A stretch of 64,000 nt of DNA. Origin: Porticoccus sp963974675 (GTDB lineage: Bacteria > Pseudomonadota > Gammaproteobacteria > Pseudomonadales > Porticoccaceae). The position numbers and the translations under genes were made by a program. Numbering within the stretch: the stretch's first letter is position 1; the number at the start of each line of letters is the position of its first letter. Below the pieces are notes generated by a model. It was not told where the DNA came from. It saw only the letters and a program-made list of their open reading frames with translations, and searched no databases. The DNA lies in NCBI GenBank assembly GCA_963974675.1, contig CAXBDQ010000001.1, positions 124,001 to 188,000 on the forward strand. Reading direction: 5' to 3'. Positions 51,462-60,495 of this stretch are shown piece by piece.

Positions 51462-52415
51462 TCAGACCAGAACAACACCAAACATCTGCTTTGCCAACCG
51501 GATACGCTCCTCCACAGGACGCTCAACTGGACGTAGCTCGTCGACCATTTTCAAACGTTTTTTCAAGCCAGCTTGATTAGCCATCTGAATCGCCAAGCCA
51601 GGACGCGCGTTTAGTTCCAAGATCATAGGTCCATTTTTTCTATCCAGTACAATATCTGCACCAAAATAGCCAAGCCCGGTCATTTCAAAACAACCAGCAG
51701 CAAGCTTAAGAATGCTTTCCCAATAAGGTATCTCCAGTTCATCAAACCTAAAACCCGTGTCCGGGTGTACCTCCACCTTTTGATTTTTTTGAATGGCATA
51801 AAGGCTATGCCCAGTGACAATATCAATACCAACCCCAACGGCTCCCTGATGCAAATTCGCTTTGCCATCCGAGCTATGGGTGGAACATCGCATCATCGCC
51901 ATCACGGGAAAGCCTCGATAAACAATGACCCGAATATCTGGCACACCCTCATGGCTGAAATTACTTAGAACTGGGTCGAAGTCGATCATGTCCTCGATCA
52001 TAGCTACATCTGGACGCCCCCCCAGACTGTACAGACCACTAAGGATGTTGGAGGTATGTCGTTTCAGATCCCGGTAATCCAGCGTAGCTCCTGTGGACTT
52101 TATAAAGTCCTCACCACGGCGCTCTGTAATCACCAGAATACCTTTTCCCCCACTCCCCTGAGCCGGCTTGATCACAAACTTTTCAATGCCGGCTATAAGC
52201 TTGCCTAAGGTCTGAACTTCTCGTTGAATACTCACCACACCAAACAAAGCGGGCACAGATAAACCATGTTGTTCAGCGATTTTTTTGGTTTTCAGCTTAT
52301 TGTCTACTAAAGGAAAACGACTACGATTATTGCTACGACCAATGTAATCGATATTGCGGCTATTCATGCCAAGTACACCCTGCTCCCGCAATTTTCGTGG
52401 CGTTATCCACCTCAT
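51462..52415 (-). CDS. Alpha-L-glutamate ligase-like (ATP-grasp) protein
   Basis: The 317-residue ATP-grasp enzyme is RimK-like: FVIKPAQGSGGKGILVI (ATP lid), DIRVIVYRGFPVMAM, VLDRKNGPMILELNARPGL (Mg-binding Glu/Asn). It ends an operon with a transglutaminase-like membrane protein (4-base overlap) and a retropepsin-like lipoprotein. This trio is conserved in many proteobacteria, and I do not know an established biochemical function. Confidence 0.87.
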   Translation of the reverse strand: MRWITPRKLREQGVLGMNSRNIDYIGRSNNRSRFPLVDNKLKTKKIAEQHGLSVPALFGVVSIQREVQTLGKLIAGIEKFVIKPAQGSGGKGILVITERRGEDFIKSTGATLDYRDLKRHTSNILSGLYSLGGRPDVAMIEDMIDFDPVLSNFSHEGVPDIRVIVYRGFPVMAMMRCSTHSSDGKANLHQGAVGVGIDIVTGHSLYAIQKNQKVEVHPDTGFRFDELEIPYWESILKLAAGCFEMTGLGYFGADIVLDRKNGPMILELNARPGLAIQMANQAGLKKRLKMVDELRPVERPVEERIRLAKQMFGVVLV

Positions 52416-53941
52416 TGGTCGGACCTACCAAAATCACGAAAGCGGTATAACTCTACTAATCGATAACCGTTATATTTCCCCAGTAACAGTACAACACCCA
52501 GCAAACTAATCATCAGTTCCGGGAAGTTGAAGGTGAGGTGCTCAATAAAATCTACGGACATCAACAGATAAGCCAGAACAGCAGCAAATAAACTGCCTCC
52601 CCCCTGTATGAGAACTTCATGCCCCCCCTCCTCTTCCCAAAGAATGGACATTCGCTCTATGGTCCAGGCAAGGATAATCGTAGGTAAAAAAGTCACGGTG
52701 AGCAGCTGATCAAAGCCAAACTTGTAGCTGACAATACTCAGTGCCGCCATCAACAAAATCACCACAATAACCACGGCGGTTATTCGGGCCACCAACAATA
52801 AATTGAGATAAGTTAGGTAGTAACGTATCCATAACCCAACGCCAACGACTATCAGAAAAATAATCAGCCCCGTCAACAAGGTTGTTTGAATAAATGCCAG
52901 CGCGATCAATATAGGCATGAACGTACCCGATGTTCTGATGCCCACTAACACTCTAAGCAAGACCACCACCAAGGCTCCCACAGGGATCAGCAACAAGCCT
53001 TTGAAGACACCTTGCTGCTCTACCGGCAAAGAATAAATGGAGAAATCAAGCAACAACCGATCTTTTACCTGCTGCTCCATAAACAGCACGGTTTTAATGG
53101 GCAACGTATTCTCAACAATGGCAAATTCCAGTTGCGAGCTTTTCCCACCCACAACATCAAGCACAGATTTTGTTCCACGCTGCCAAACAAAGAAATTATC
53201 AGGCAACCCTGGCTGTGCTGTTTTTGGATCAAAAATGTGCCAACGCTTGCCATCATGTATTTCCAACAGCGTATCCATTTGCTGACGGCGGCGGCCATCC
53301 TCCAGAAAAACACCTTTGACCGGCTGGGAGGGTATACCCGCAAAAGCAAGCACATCCATAACCACCGACAATTTAGTCTCTTCACGACTCCCAAATAGAA
53401 AGGCAGCATCCTGACCCATCTGACCTTGAACCAACTGCTGTAACAATGCAGCCGTAAAGCTTTCTGGTGTGGAAGAACGTTCATGCAATGACTCCACGAC
53501 CCGCTTCATAGCGGACAATCGATCAACCGTTAACTCTGGGATAACAATCTTTGGCACTGGGGCATCACTCAGGCCATCGTTATCCGGCCGATAGACTTCC
53601 AGTTTGTAGTACAGTGTTGTGGTGCGATCTAGTGATGATCGAGACCACTGAGCATGCCTTGAGCCCTCGGTCTCTTGAATTGAAAAATCAAACCCTGAAG
53701 AGGCGAAGTGATCATCCAGCACAACCCATCCCGCTTGGGCTTCAGGCATGGCCAAGGATATCGCCACAGCCCCCTTCGCAGGCTTAAAACTTATTTTTGA
53801 CTCCAATGTCCAGACGGCTTGTCTTTGGCCCGGCGATAGGGGAAAACCCAATTCTATTTTTTTATAGAGCGTAAGGCCTAGCCCAATAAGGATTAATATC
53901 CCTGCCACCAAGCCTATCTGTAACCTCGAGGAAATTTTCAT
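52412..53941 (-). CDS. Inactive transglutaminase with 7-TM C-terminus
   Basis: The 509-residue protein has an N-terminal helix (about 9-27), a periplasmic half containing a transglutaminase-like fold (about 150-280), and about seven helices in the C-terminal half (for example LLLIPVGALVVVLLRVLVG). The transglutaminase Cys-His-Asp set is not recognisable, in line with the family's inactive designation. Overlaps the ATP-grasp gene by four bases and abuts the retropepsin-like gene. Confidence 0.87.
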   Translation of the reverse strand: MKISSRLQIGLVAGILILIGLGLTLYKKIELGFPLSPGQRQAVWTLESKISFKPAKGAVAISLAMPEAQAGWVVLDDHFASSGFDFSIQETEGSRHAQWSRSSLDRTTTLYYKLEVYRPDNDGLSDAPVPKIVIPELTVDRLSAMKRVVESLHERSSTPESFTAALLQQLVQGQMGQDAAFLFGSREETKLSVVMDVLAFAGIPSQPVKGVFLEDGRRRQQMDTLLEIHDGKRWHIFDPKTAQPGLPDNFFVWQRGTKSVLDVVGGKSSQLEFAIVENTLPIKTVLFMEQQVKDRLLLDFSIYSLPVEQQGVFKGLLLIPVGALVVVLLRVLVGIRTSGTFMPILIALAFIQTTLLTGLIIFLIVVGVGLWIRYYLTYLNLLLVARITAVVIVVILLMAALSIVSYKFGFDQLLTVTFLPTIILAWTIERMSILWEEEGGHEVLIQGGGSLFAAVLAYLLMSVDFIEHLTFNFPELMISLLGVVLLLGKYNGYRLVELYRFRDFGRSDQ

Positions 53942-54703
53942 CTATTCTTTTATGTGTTGGTTAGTGTTGTGCTGTTTAATAGTGTGCTGACGGCTAACAT
54001 CAACAATTGCTGTATCAGTCAATAAATTTCGCCCCACAAGTAATCCATAAGTAAAATCGGTGCGATCAGAAAGTGTTACATCTACGCGCTCTTTAATATC
54101 GCCCAATGTCAGCCAAAGCTTTACCACAAAGCGCCGCTCAGGCTCACCGTATTTTTGCTTAATTAACACTGTACGCTGAAGTTTTCTTTCCAGCTCTACC
54201 AATGTGTTCGTATCCGGTGTCACCAAAGAAAAGAGAATATACTTGTCCCCATCTCTCTCAACTAACTGAATATTTTCGGCATGAATGGATGACGATTCGG
54301 CCCCGGTATCAATACGCGCGTCATATTGGATACCAGGAGGGTTGACCTCCACTCTTTCCACCTCACCAATAATGGGAAGATTCAGTTCACCCCCTGTCTG
54401 AGCTACAGTAACGATTTTTTCAATCACCCTGGGTGCAGGGCACACTGCCGTGGGCCAACAAACTGGACACTCGAGCGATGGGGGGCAAACTTGAGACGGT
54501 GGCACCTGCACTTGTTGTAGTTGTGACTCTGCTTGTGACTCTGCTTGTGACTCTGCTTGAGGCTCTGTTTGTGACTCTGTTTGTGACTCTGTTTGTGACT
54601 CTGCTTGAGGCTGCACTTGAGGCTGCATCTGACAACCGACAATCAGCAATAAGCCTGTAACGGCTAAGCCTTTAAATCCAATTTTTACCAACATATTATC
54701 CAT
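53942..54703 (-). CDS. Retropepsin-like RimB/ATP-dependent zinc protease family lipoprotein
   Basis: The 253-residue protein has a lipobox (LLIVGC), then a Gln/Glu/Ser-rich linker (about 30-70) built from 12-bp repeats, then a domain with ARIDTGAESSSIHA (aspartic-protease-like DTGA), VKLWLTLGD and VGRNLLTDTAIVDV. These are marks of the RimB-like family, often annotated as ATP-dependent zinc protease. It would sit in the periplasm facing the membrane partner encoded next. Confidence 0.85.
   Translation of the reverse strand: MDNMLVKIGFKGLAVTGLLLIVGCQMQPQVQPQAESQTESQTESQTEPQAESQAESQAESQLQQVQVPPSQVCPPSLECPVCWPTAVCPAPRVIEKIVTVAQTGGELNLPIIGEVERVEVNPPGIQYDARIDTGAESSSIHAENIQLVERDGDKYILFSLVTPDTNTLVELERKLQRTVLIKQKYGEPERRFVVKLWLTLGDIKERVDVTLSDRTDFTYGLLVGRNLLTDTAIVDVSRQHTIKQHNTNQHIKE
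54521..54628 (-). repeat. 12-bp minisatellite encoding an acidic/Gln linker
   Basis: Nine consecutive 12-base units (TTGTGACTCTGC and variants on the plus strand) run from 54521 to 54628; the last two have diverged. On the coding strand they give repeats of four residues like ESQA/ESQT. The unit is divisible by three, so copy-number change would alter linker length without breaking the frame. Confidence 0.9.
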
Positions 54704-54835
54704 TTATTCATCCACAATCGCATGGGCTAAGTATACCTTATGCTGCCTGCCCAAAAGCAGTGCTATTTCTCGCGCAACCATCCACAGAGGAAATAGACTA
54801 ATACACTCGGAAGCTTTACTATTGCGACCGTTCAA

Positions 54836-54912
54836 GCACCCGTAGCTCAGCTGGATAGAGTGCTGCCCTCCGGAGGCAGAGGTCAGAGGTTCGAATCCTC
54901 TCGGGTGCGCCA
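54836..54912 (+). tRNA. tRNA-Arg (anticodon CCG)
   Basis: A 77-base tRNA with acceptor pairs GCACCCG/CGGGTGC, D-arm GCTCAGCTGGATAGAGT, anticodon stem CTGCC/GGCAG around CTCCGGA (anticodon CCG, reading CGG), T-arm AGAGG-TTCGAAT-CCTCT and encoded CCA. Confidence 0.97.
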
Positions 54913-54914
54913 GT

Positions 54915-55026
54915 TACAATAAGCCTGCTATTTGCAGGCTTTTTTGTGGCTGGCAAACCTGAGTGCTGATAAAAACCTTTCCGGTTCGACAAACGCGATT
55001 GAGCGTTTGGACCAAGCCGTAACACG
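54915..55026 (+). repeat. Direct repeat copy A downstream of tRNA-Arg
   Basis: About 112 bases, repeated with few changes at 55093-55206. Each copy contains a terminator hairpin and a second perfect hairpin CAAACGC-GATTGA-GCGTTTG. This copy directly follows the tRNA. Confidence 0.88.
54921..54945 (+). terminator. Terminator of tRNA-Arg
   Basis: AGCCTGC-TATTT-GCAGGCT followed by TTTTT, nine bases after the tRNA end. Confidence 0.92.
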
Positions 55027-55092
55027 GCGCCGCCCCGAAGGGGTCAAAACGGCCACAAGTTGTTTTGAGTCAATCCTCTCAAACATACCTAG

Positions 55093-55206
55093 TACAATAA
55101 GCCTGCTACTTGCAGGCTTTTTTATGGCTGGCAAACCTGAGGGCTGACAAAAACCTCTCAGCTTCGACAAACGCGATTGAGCGTTTGAACCAAGCCTCAA
55201 CACGAC
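55093..55206 (+). repeat. Direct repeat copy B, with tRNA 3'-end relic
   Basis: A second copy of the 112-base segment, including the terminator (55099-55123). The bases just upstream (GAGTCAATCCTCTC, about 55066-55079) look like a worn 3' end of a tRNA-Arg T-arm (compare TTCGAATCCTCTC), so the duplication once included a tRNA gene. The stretch 54946-55302 otherwise holds no gene. Confidence 0.75.
55099..55123 (+). terminator. Second copy of tRNA terminator
   Basis: AGCCTGC-TACTT-GCAGGCT with TTTTT, now downstream of no intact gene. Confidence 0.85.
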
Positions 55207-55302
55207 GCTAGTCTAAAGACCCTGTCACAAAAAGCAGCTCTACTTCCCACTATTTCTATAACTCTATAGATTATCTCTTCATCACGAATTAGCATACACA
55301 GC

Positions 55303-55965
55303 ATGAATCAATCCGTTATCCCAAATATTCACGGCTCTTCAGCTCAAAGCACTGCGAGGTACCAGCGCCAGCGAGAAAAGGCTATTGAGGCAGCAGCTTC
55401 AGTTTTTGCGACAAAAGGTTATCACGGTGCAAGCACCAAAGACATTGCCACGCATTTAGGTATTTGTCAGGGCAGCCTTTATTACTACTTCAAATCCAAA
55501 GAAACAGCATTAGAGGAAGTCTGTCATACCGCCTTAAGAAATTATCTTGGTGGCATGGACGACATATTCCGACAGTCGATGCTCTTTGAAGAAAAACTGT
55601 CCGCCATCATTACTGTTCACCTAGCCAGCTATAGAGCAAAAAATGAAGCACTAAAAGTCCATACTGAACAGCGCCTCTATTTGCCAAAACAAAAACGTGA
55701 AAAACTGAAAACCCTTGGATCGGCATACAGGAAACAACTTGAAGAACTTTTCATGGCTGGTGTCAAAAGCGGTAAGTTAAAGACCAACCTGGACTGCCAT
55801 TTTACAGCGCTATCATTAATTGGGTTATGCAACTACTGGGGAGCTATGCTCAGCCGAGAACCAGATCTAAATTTAAAACAAGTCATCGAGCAGTGTACGG
55901 AACTGACCTTACGAGGCTGCCGCACCTATGTTGATCAATTCACTCATACCACCGCTACAAGTTAG
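55303..55965 (+). CDS. TetR/AcrR-family regulator
   Basis: The 220-residue protein has the HTH KGYHGASTKDIATHLGICQGSLYYYF typical of TetR proteins with fatty-acyl or related ligands. The C-terminal ligand domain is generic. It lies 21 bases before cysC in the same direction, so it probably regulates the following sulfur/phosphoesterase genes or is merely co-transcribed. Confidence 0.9.
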   Translation: MNQSVIPNIHGSSAQSTARYQRQREKAIEAAASVFATKGYHGASTKDIATHLGICQGSLYYYFKSKETALEEVCHTALRNYLGGMDDIFRQSMLFEEKLSAIITVHLASYRAKNEALKVHTEQRLYLPKQKREKLKTLGSAYRKQLEELFMAGVKSGKLKTNLDCHFTALSLIGLCNYWGAMLSREPDLNLKQVIEQCTELTLRGCRTYVDQFTHTTATS

Positions 55966-55986
55966 TGTAAACAGGGACTAAATATC

Positions 55987-56604
55987 ATGGAACAAAAAGC
56001 AACTAATGTTCATTGGCACGACGGCGAAGTCTCTCGTGAAGCTCGCTGTAACCTTATGGGGCAAAAAGGTGCCACATTGTGGTTCACCGGACTGTCGGGC
56101 AGCGGCAAAAGTACGGTAGCTGTAGCGCTGGAAAGTGCACTAAATCAACATGGGAAGCTATCCTATCGTCTGGATGGTGACAATATTCGTTTGGGCATCA
56201 ACAAAAATCTTGGATTCAGCGCGGAAGATCGCACAGAAAATATCCGCCGCATTGGTGAAATCTCCAAGCTATTCGTAGATTCAGCGGTCTTTGCGCTGTC
56301 CAGTTTTATCAGTCCTTACCGTGCAGACCGCAACAAGGTGCGAGAGCTTCACAATGAATCAGGGTATGATTTCATTGAGATCTATGTTGATTGCCCTCTG
56401 GCTGAAGCCGAAAAACGTGACCCCAAAGGCTTGTATAAAAAAGCACGCGCTGGAGAAATAAAAAATTTTACGGGTATTGACGATCCCTACGAAGCCCCGG
56501 AGAATCCCGAAATTCATTTGCGCACCGACCAAATGACGTTAGAAGAAGAGGTCGCCATAATCATTAATTACCTTAAAGAGAAGGGATTATTGGCGGGCAT
56601 CTAA
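55987..56604 (+). CDS. cysC: Adenylylsulfate kinase CysC
   Basis: The 205-residue APS kinase has Walker A GLSGSGKST, YRLDGDNIRLGINKNLGFS, SPYRADRNKVR, and FTGIDDPYEAPENPE. It phosphorylates APS to PAPS. It is single-domain, not fused to CysN, and pairs with the sat gene 65 bases downstream. No PAPS reductase is in the window. Confidence 0.96.
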   Translation: MEQKATNVHWHDGEVSREARCNLMGQKGATLWFTGLSGSGKSTVAVALESALNQHGKLSYRLDGDNIRLGINKNLGFSAEDRTENIRRIGEISKLFVDSAVFALSSFISPYRADRNKVRELHNESGYDFIEIYVDCPLAEAEKRDPKGLYKKARAGEIKNFTGIDDPYEAPENPEIHLRTDQMTLEEEVAIIINYLKEKGLLAGI

Positions 56605-56669
56605 TCTCACTGCACAAAATTCAAATGATTTAAACATCGCACTAAAACCCAACCACAGGAGAAGGCGTA

Positions 56670-57860
56670 GTGATCAAGCCCCATGGCTCAGACACATTGA
56701 ACCCACTATTTGTATACGACACAGAAAAACACCATCAGCTCATGCAAGAGGCGGAATCATTGCCCTCTCTGATGCTCAATTCTGCTGCCGCCGCCAATGC
56801 TGTGATGCTGGGTGCAGGATATTTCAATCCTCTGGAAGGCTACATGAACTTGGCCGATGCCTTAAGCGTGGCCGAAAACCTCCACACAACGGGGGGCCTG
56901 TTCTGGCCAACACCTATTATCAACCTAGCTCAGGATATAAGCGGAATTGAGGGGGCTAGCCGTATTGCACTAAGAGACCCCAATACCGAGGGCAACCCGG
57001 TGATGGCCATTATGGACGTGGACAACATCGAAACCGTCTCCAATGAACAGATTCAAATGATGGCCAAAGAAATCTTTGGCACTCTAGATCCAGAACACCC
57101 AGGTGTCGCTACATTTACCAGCCTGGGTAACAACCTTATCTCAGGGAAAATCCAAGTTCTAAGTTTTAGCTATTTCCAGAGTGACTTCCCTGACACGTTC
57201 CACACTGCGGTGGAAATTCGTAATAAAATCAGCGAACGTGGTTGGGAAAAAGTGGTTGCCTTCCAAACCCGGAACCCAATGCACCGCGCACACGAAGAGT
57301 TGTGCCGCATGGCCATGGAGCGCCTTGGCGCTGACGGTGTTGTCGTACATATGCTGTTGGGTAAACTGAAAAAAGGGGATATTCCTGCACCCGTGCGCGA
57401 CGCCTGTATCCGCAAAATGGTAGAACTCTACTTCCCCAAAAATTCTGTCATGGTGACCGGCTACGGTTTTGACATGCTCTACGCTGGCCCAAGAGAAGCA
57501 GTACTCCATGCCGTTTTCCGCCAAAACATGGGAGCTACTCACTTAATTGTTGGTCGTGACCATGCTGGTGTTGGTGATTATTATGGTGCTTTTGATGCCC
57601 AGACAATTTTTGATGAAAAAGTACCCGCAGGCTCATTGGATATCGAGATTTTCCGCGCGGATCACACCGCCTATTCCAAAAAGCTGAATCGCGTCGTGAT
57701 GATGAATGAAGCCGAAGACCACGAAAAAGATGACTTTGTGATTCTATCTGGCACCAAGGTTCGGAAAATACTGGGTGAAGGTATTGCACCACCTCCTGAA
57801 TTTTCCCGTCCTGAAGTGGCACAAATCCTGATGGAGTACTATCAGTCTGAGAACGGCTAA
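56670..57860 (+). CDS. sat: Sulfate adenylyltransferase Sat (homomeric ATP sulfurylase)
   Basis: The 396-residue enzyme is the single-subunit type rather than CysDN. Marks: FQTRNPMHRAHEELCR (QTRNPxHRxHE), GKLKKGDIPA, VGRDHAGVGDYYG, and the C-terminal LSGTKVRKIL. It starts at a GTG behind AGGAGAAGG. In chemolithotrophs this form can run in reverse, making ATP from APS; in this setting with cysC, PAPS synthesis is more likely. Confidence 0.95.
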   Translation: MIKPHGSDTLNPLFVYDTEKHHQLMQEAESLPSLMLNSAAAANAVMLGAGYFNPLEGYMNLADALSVAENLHTTGGLFWPTPIINLAQDISGIEGASRIALRDPNTEGNPVMAIMDVDNIETVSNEQIQMMAKEIFGTLDPEHPGVATFTSLGNNLISGKIQVLSFSYFQSDFPDTFHTAVEIRNKISERGWEKVVAFQTRNPMHRAHEELCRMAMERLGADGVVVHMLLGKLKKGDIPAPVRDACIRKMVELYFPKNSVMVTGYGFDMLYAGPREAVLHAVFRQNMGATHLIVGRDHAGVGDYYGAFDAQTIFDEKVPAGSLDIEIFRADHTAYSKKLNRVVMMNEAEDHEKDDFVILSGTKVRKILGEGIAPPPEFSRPEVAQILMEYYQSENG

Positions 57861-57871
57861 CACAGCTAAAG

Positions 57872-57900
57872 ACAGGGGCATATATTTATTCCCCTGTTTC
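57872..57900 (+). terminator. Terminator after sat
   Basis: ACAGGGG and CCCCTGT form a stem around a 12-base AT loop, followed by TTC TTTC. It is in the 62-base gap before the DHH gene, so expression of that gene may be partly uncoupled. Confidence 0.65.
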
Positions 57901-57922
57901 TTTCATATCAACAGGTACCCTA

Positions 57923-58885
57923 ATGGCTGACTTCGATGTATTCAATGGTGATGCCGATGGCATTTGCGCTCTGACACAACTCAGACTTGCCGAGCCTAGA
58001 TCAGCCACACTGGTCACTGGTGTTAAGCGGGACATCAACCTGTTAAAAAAAGTGGATGCGGGCAGTGGTGATAGGATTACTGTCCTTGATGTTTCTATGG
58101 ACAAAAATCACGATGACTTGCTTCGATTACTTAATGCCGATGCTAAGGTGTTTTATGTAGATCATCATTTTTCTGGCGATATCCCTCAATCGACACAACT
58201 GACCGCCATCATCAATGAAGCATCCGAAGTCTGTACTAGCCTTCTGGTCAATACGTACCTCAAGGATGCCTATGCGGCATGGGCAGTGGTCGGCGCTTTT
58301 GGTGACAACCTCAATAAAAGCGCTTATGGCATGGCCAAAAACCTGAATCTTACAGAAGCAGAATTAACCTCCCTACAAAATCTCGGCATCTATATTAACT
58401 ACAATGGATACGGCTCCGACCTTGAAGATCTGCACTTTAAACCAGAAGAGCTGTATAACTTGGTGAGTCCGTATAAAAACCCACTAGATTTTATCCGAGA
58501 CAGCCAACAACCATTTGAAAAACTAGAAACTGGTTATCATTCCGATATGTCCTCGGCCAAGAATATCCTCCCCGAAAAAGCTACCGAACAAACGGGTATC
58601 TTCATTCTTCCTAACCAATCATGGGCTAGGCGTGTGAGCGGGGTATTCAGTAATGACCTCACCAATGACCACCCAAACCGCGCCCATGCGGTTCTCACCG
58701 AAAAAGATAACGGCAACTATTTGGTGAGCATACGAGCCCCACTAAACAACAAAACCGGAGCAGCTGACCTTTGCCGTCAGTTCCCAACCGGGGGTGGCCG
58801 CGAAGCCGCAGCAGGAATAAACGACTTACCAGAAGACATGTTAAATACCTTTATTGAGCGCTTTGAAACACAATATTCTTCCTAA
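57923..58885 (+). CDS. DHH/DHHA1-family phosphoesterase
   Basis: The 320-residue protein has metal-binding NGDADGICAL (motif I), VLDVSMDKN, VDHHF (the DHH motif) and the C-terminal DHHA1 glycine loop FPTGGGREAAAGIN. NrnA-type relatives cleave oligoribonucleotides and pAp. Because cysC and sat next to it make PAPS, pAp removal is an attractive role. That is inferred from context. Confidence 0.87.
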   Translation: MADFDVFNGDADGICALTQLRLAEPRSATLVTGVKRDINLLKKVDAGSGDRITVLDVSMDKNHDDLLRLLNADAKVFYVDHHFSGDIPQSTQLTAIINEASEVCTSLLVNTYLKDAYAAWAVVGAFGDNLNKSAYGMAKNLNLTEAELTSLQNLGIYINYNGYGSDLEDLHFKPEELYNLVSPYKNPLDFIRDSQQPFEKLETGYHSDMSSAKNILPEKATEQTGIFILPNQSWARRVSGVFSNDLTNDHPNRAHAVLTEKDNGNYLVSIRAPLNNKTGAADLCRQFPTGGGREAAAGINDLPEDMLNTFIERFETQYSS

Positions 58886-58985
58886 AATTAACTCTACTAC
58901 TATCGCACCCATTGATAAGAAATTAACAATTGTCAGCTGCCACCATGAAAGCTACTGTTAAAGTTTGTCTGCACGGGAAGGATAA

Positions 58986-60398
58986 ATGTCGGCACTCCTA
59001 GAAAAACTTCGATCTCTGCTTGGCCCAGCGGGCCTCCTTGAGCAACATGCAGATAATGGCATAAAACTCCGACCAACCGATGGCTGGGGGGCTCAGGAAT
59101 GCCAATCCACCGCCGTTATCCGCCCCGAAAATACCCAGCAACTTAGTGATGTCATGAAGCTCTGCCATCAGGTGGGACAAAAAGTTGTCACCCATGGTGG
59201 CTGTACCAACATGACACGAGGTTGTGTCAGTTCAAAAAATGAGCTGGTCATTTCACTAGAAAGAATGACGACCATTGAATCCGTAGATATTGCCAACCGA
59301 ACCATGACAGTTCAGGCAGGAGTTCCTCTGCAAACTGTACAAGAAACGGCTGCCGCTAAAGACCTTTTTTTTGCCCTAGATCTTGGCGCACGAGGCACAG
59401 CAACCATTGGCGGTAATATTGCTACCAATGCAGGTGGCAACCAAGTCATTCGCTACGGCATGGCACGAGAACAAGTGTTGGGACTAGAAGTGGTATTGGC
59501 CGATGGCCGCATTCTCAGCTGCATGAATCAAATGCTGAAAAATAATGCAGGCTACGACCTTAAGCATTTATTTATTGGCAGTGAAGGAACACTGGGAATC
59601 ATTACCCGAGCAGTGCTGAGGCTAAGGCCACAAATGCCAAGTAAAACCACCGCGCTGGTGGCTACTGACCTATTTTCCAACATGCCCCGCTTACTCAACC
59701 ATATGGAGCAAGCGTTGGGCGGCACACTCAGCGCCTTTGAAACCCTATGGCAAAGTTATTATCGCATTGCCTGCCAGGGTGAGAATATTGGAACCCCGCC
59801 CTTAAATGATCAACATCCTTTTTATATTTTGATCGAAGGCTGTGGCGCAAATACAGAAATCGACAACGAACAATTTCTCCAAGCATTGGAAAGCGCCATG
59901 TCACAAGAACTGATCACCGATGCAGTATTGGCAGAATCCATTCAACAGCAACAAACCATGTGGGCAATAAGAGATAATATTCCGGCCTTGTTTGCCTACC
60001 AACCATTGATCTTATTTGATGTCAGCCTACCTATCAGCGAAATGGAAGGTTATTTAAAGGAAATGCACAATAATATTACAGCCATTGATGACCAACTGTT
60101 TGTGGCCACACTGGGGCACTTGGGTGATGGTAATTTGCACGTTGCGGTTGAACTAGGGCAAGTAGCGTTAGGGAACGCAGAGGAAAGTAATACTGAAGCA
60201 AGAAAGCACGCTATAGAACAAGCTGTCTATGCTCCCTTAACAAAAAGGCAGGGGTCTATTTCGGGAGAGCATGGTATCGGTTTGGAGAAAAAACCCTACC
60301 TCTCTATCTGCCGAACCGATACCGAAATTGAAATCATGAAACAGTTAAAGCAGTTGTTTGACCCAAAAGATATTTTGAATTGCGGCAAGGTTATTTAA
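58986..60398 (+). CDS. FAD-binding oxidoreductase (GlcD/D2HGDH-like)
   Basis: The 470-residue PCMH-type flavoenzyme has the FAD-binding THGGCTNMTRG, TIGGNIATNAGGNQVIRYG and GSEGTLGIITRAVLRLRP motifs, and the C-terminal GHLGDGNLHVAVE with SGEHGIGLEKK. Family members oxidise D-lactate, glycolate or D-2-hydroxy acids and pass electrons to quinone or cytochrome. The substrate is not evident. Good ribosome site GGAAGGA. Confidence 0.92.
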   Translation: MSALLEKLRSLLGPAGLLEQHADNGIKLRPTDGWGAQECQSTAVIRPENTQQLSDVMKLCHQVGQKVVTHGGCTNMTRGCVSSKNELVISLERMTTIESVDIANRTMTVQAGVPLQTVQETAAAKDLFFALDLGARGTATIGGNIATNAGGNQVIRYGMAREQVLGLEVVLADGRILSCMNQMLKNNAGYDLKHLFIGSEGTLGIITRAVLRLRPQMPSKTTALVATDLFSNMPRLLNHMEQALGGTLSAFETLWQSYYRIACQGENIGTPPLNDQHPFYILIEGCGANTEIDNEQFLQALESAMSQELITDAVLAESIQQQQTMWAIRDNIPALFAYQPLILFDVSLPISEMEGYLKEMHNNITAIDDQLFVATLGHLGDGNLHVAVELGQVALGNAEESNTEARKHAIEQAVYAPLTKRQGSISGEHGIGLEKKPYLSICRTDTEIEIMKQLKQLFDPKDILNCGKVI

Positions 60399-60495
60399 GG
60401 CAGCCAAATTGATCGTTTTAATATGAAGTCTTCTTAACACGCTAATAAGTAGCTAAAAAATAGCTAAAAAATTTAGTCCGTGTTTATTCGATTTT

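Noticed and set aside
54424..54642. Open frames encoding repeated KQSH or NRVT residues.
   Set aside because: They are other-frame readings of the 12-bp repeat, which stays open in several frames; the lipoprotein frame fits with signal peptide and protease domain.
54946..55092. A second intact tRNA gene downstream of tRNA-Arg.
   Set aside because: Only a short T-arm-like relic is seen; acceptor and anticodon stems cannot be formed.
60399..60495. An attC site after the small membrane protein gene, from ACACG-CTAA-like inverted ends.
   Set aside because: The arms are imperfect and no RYYYAAC end is present; too weak to call.
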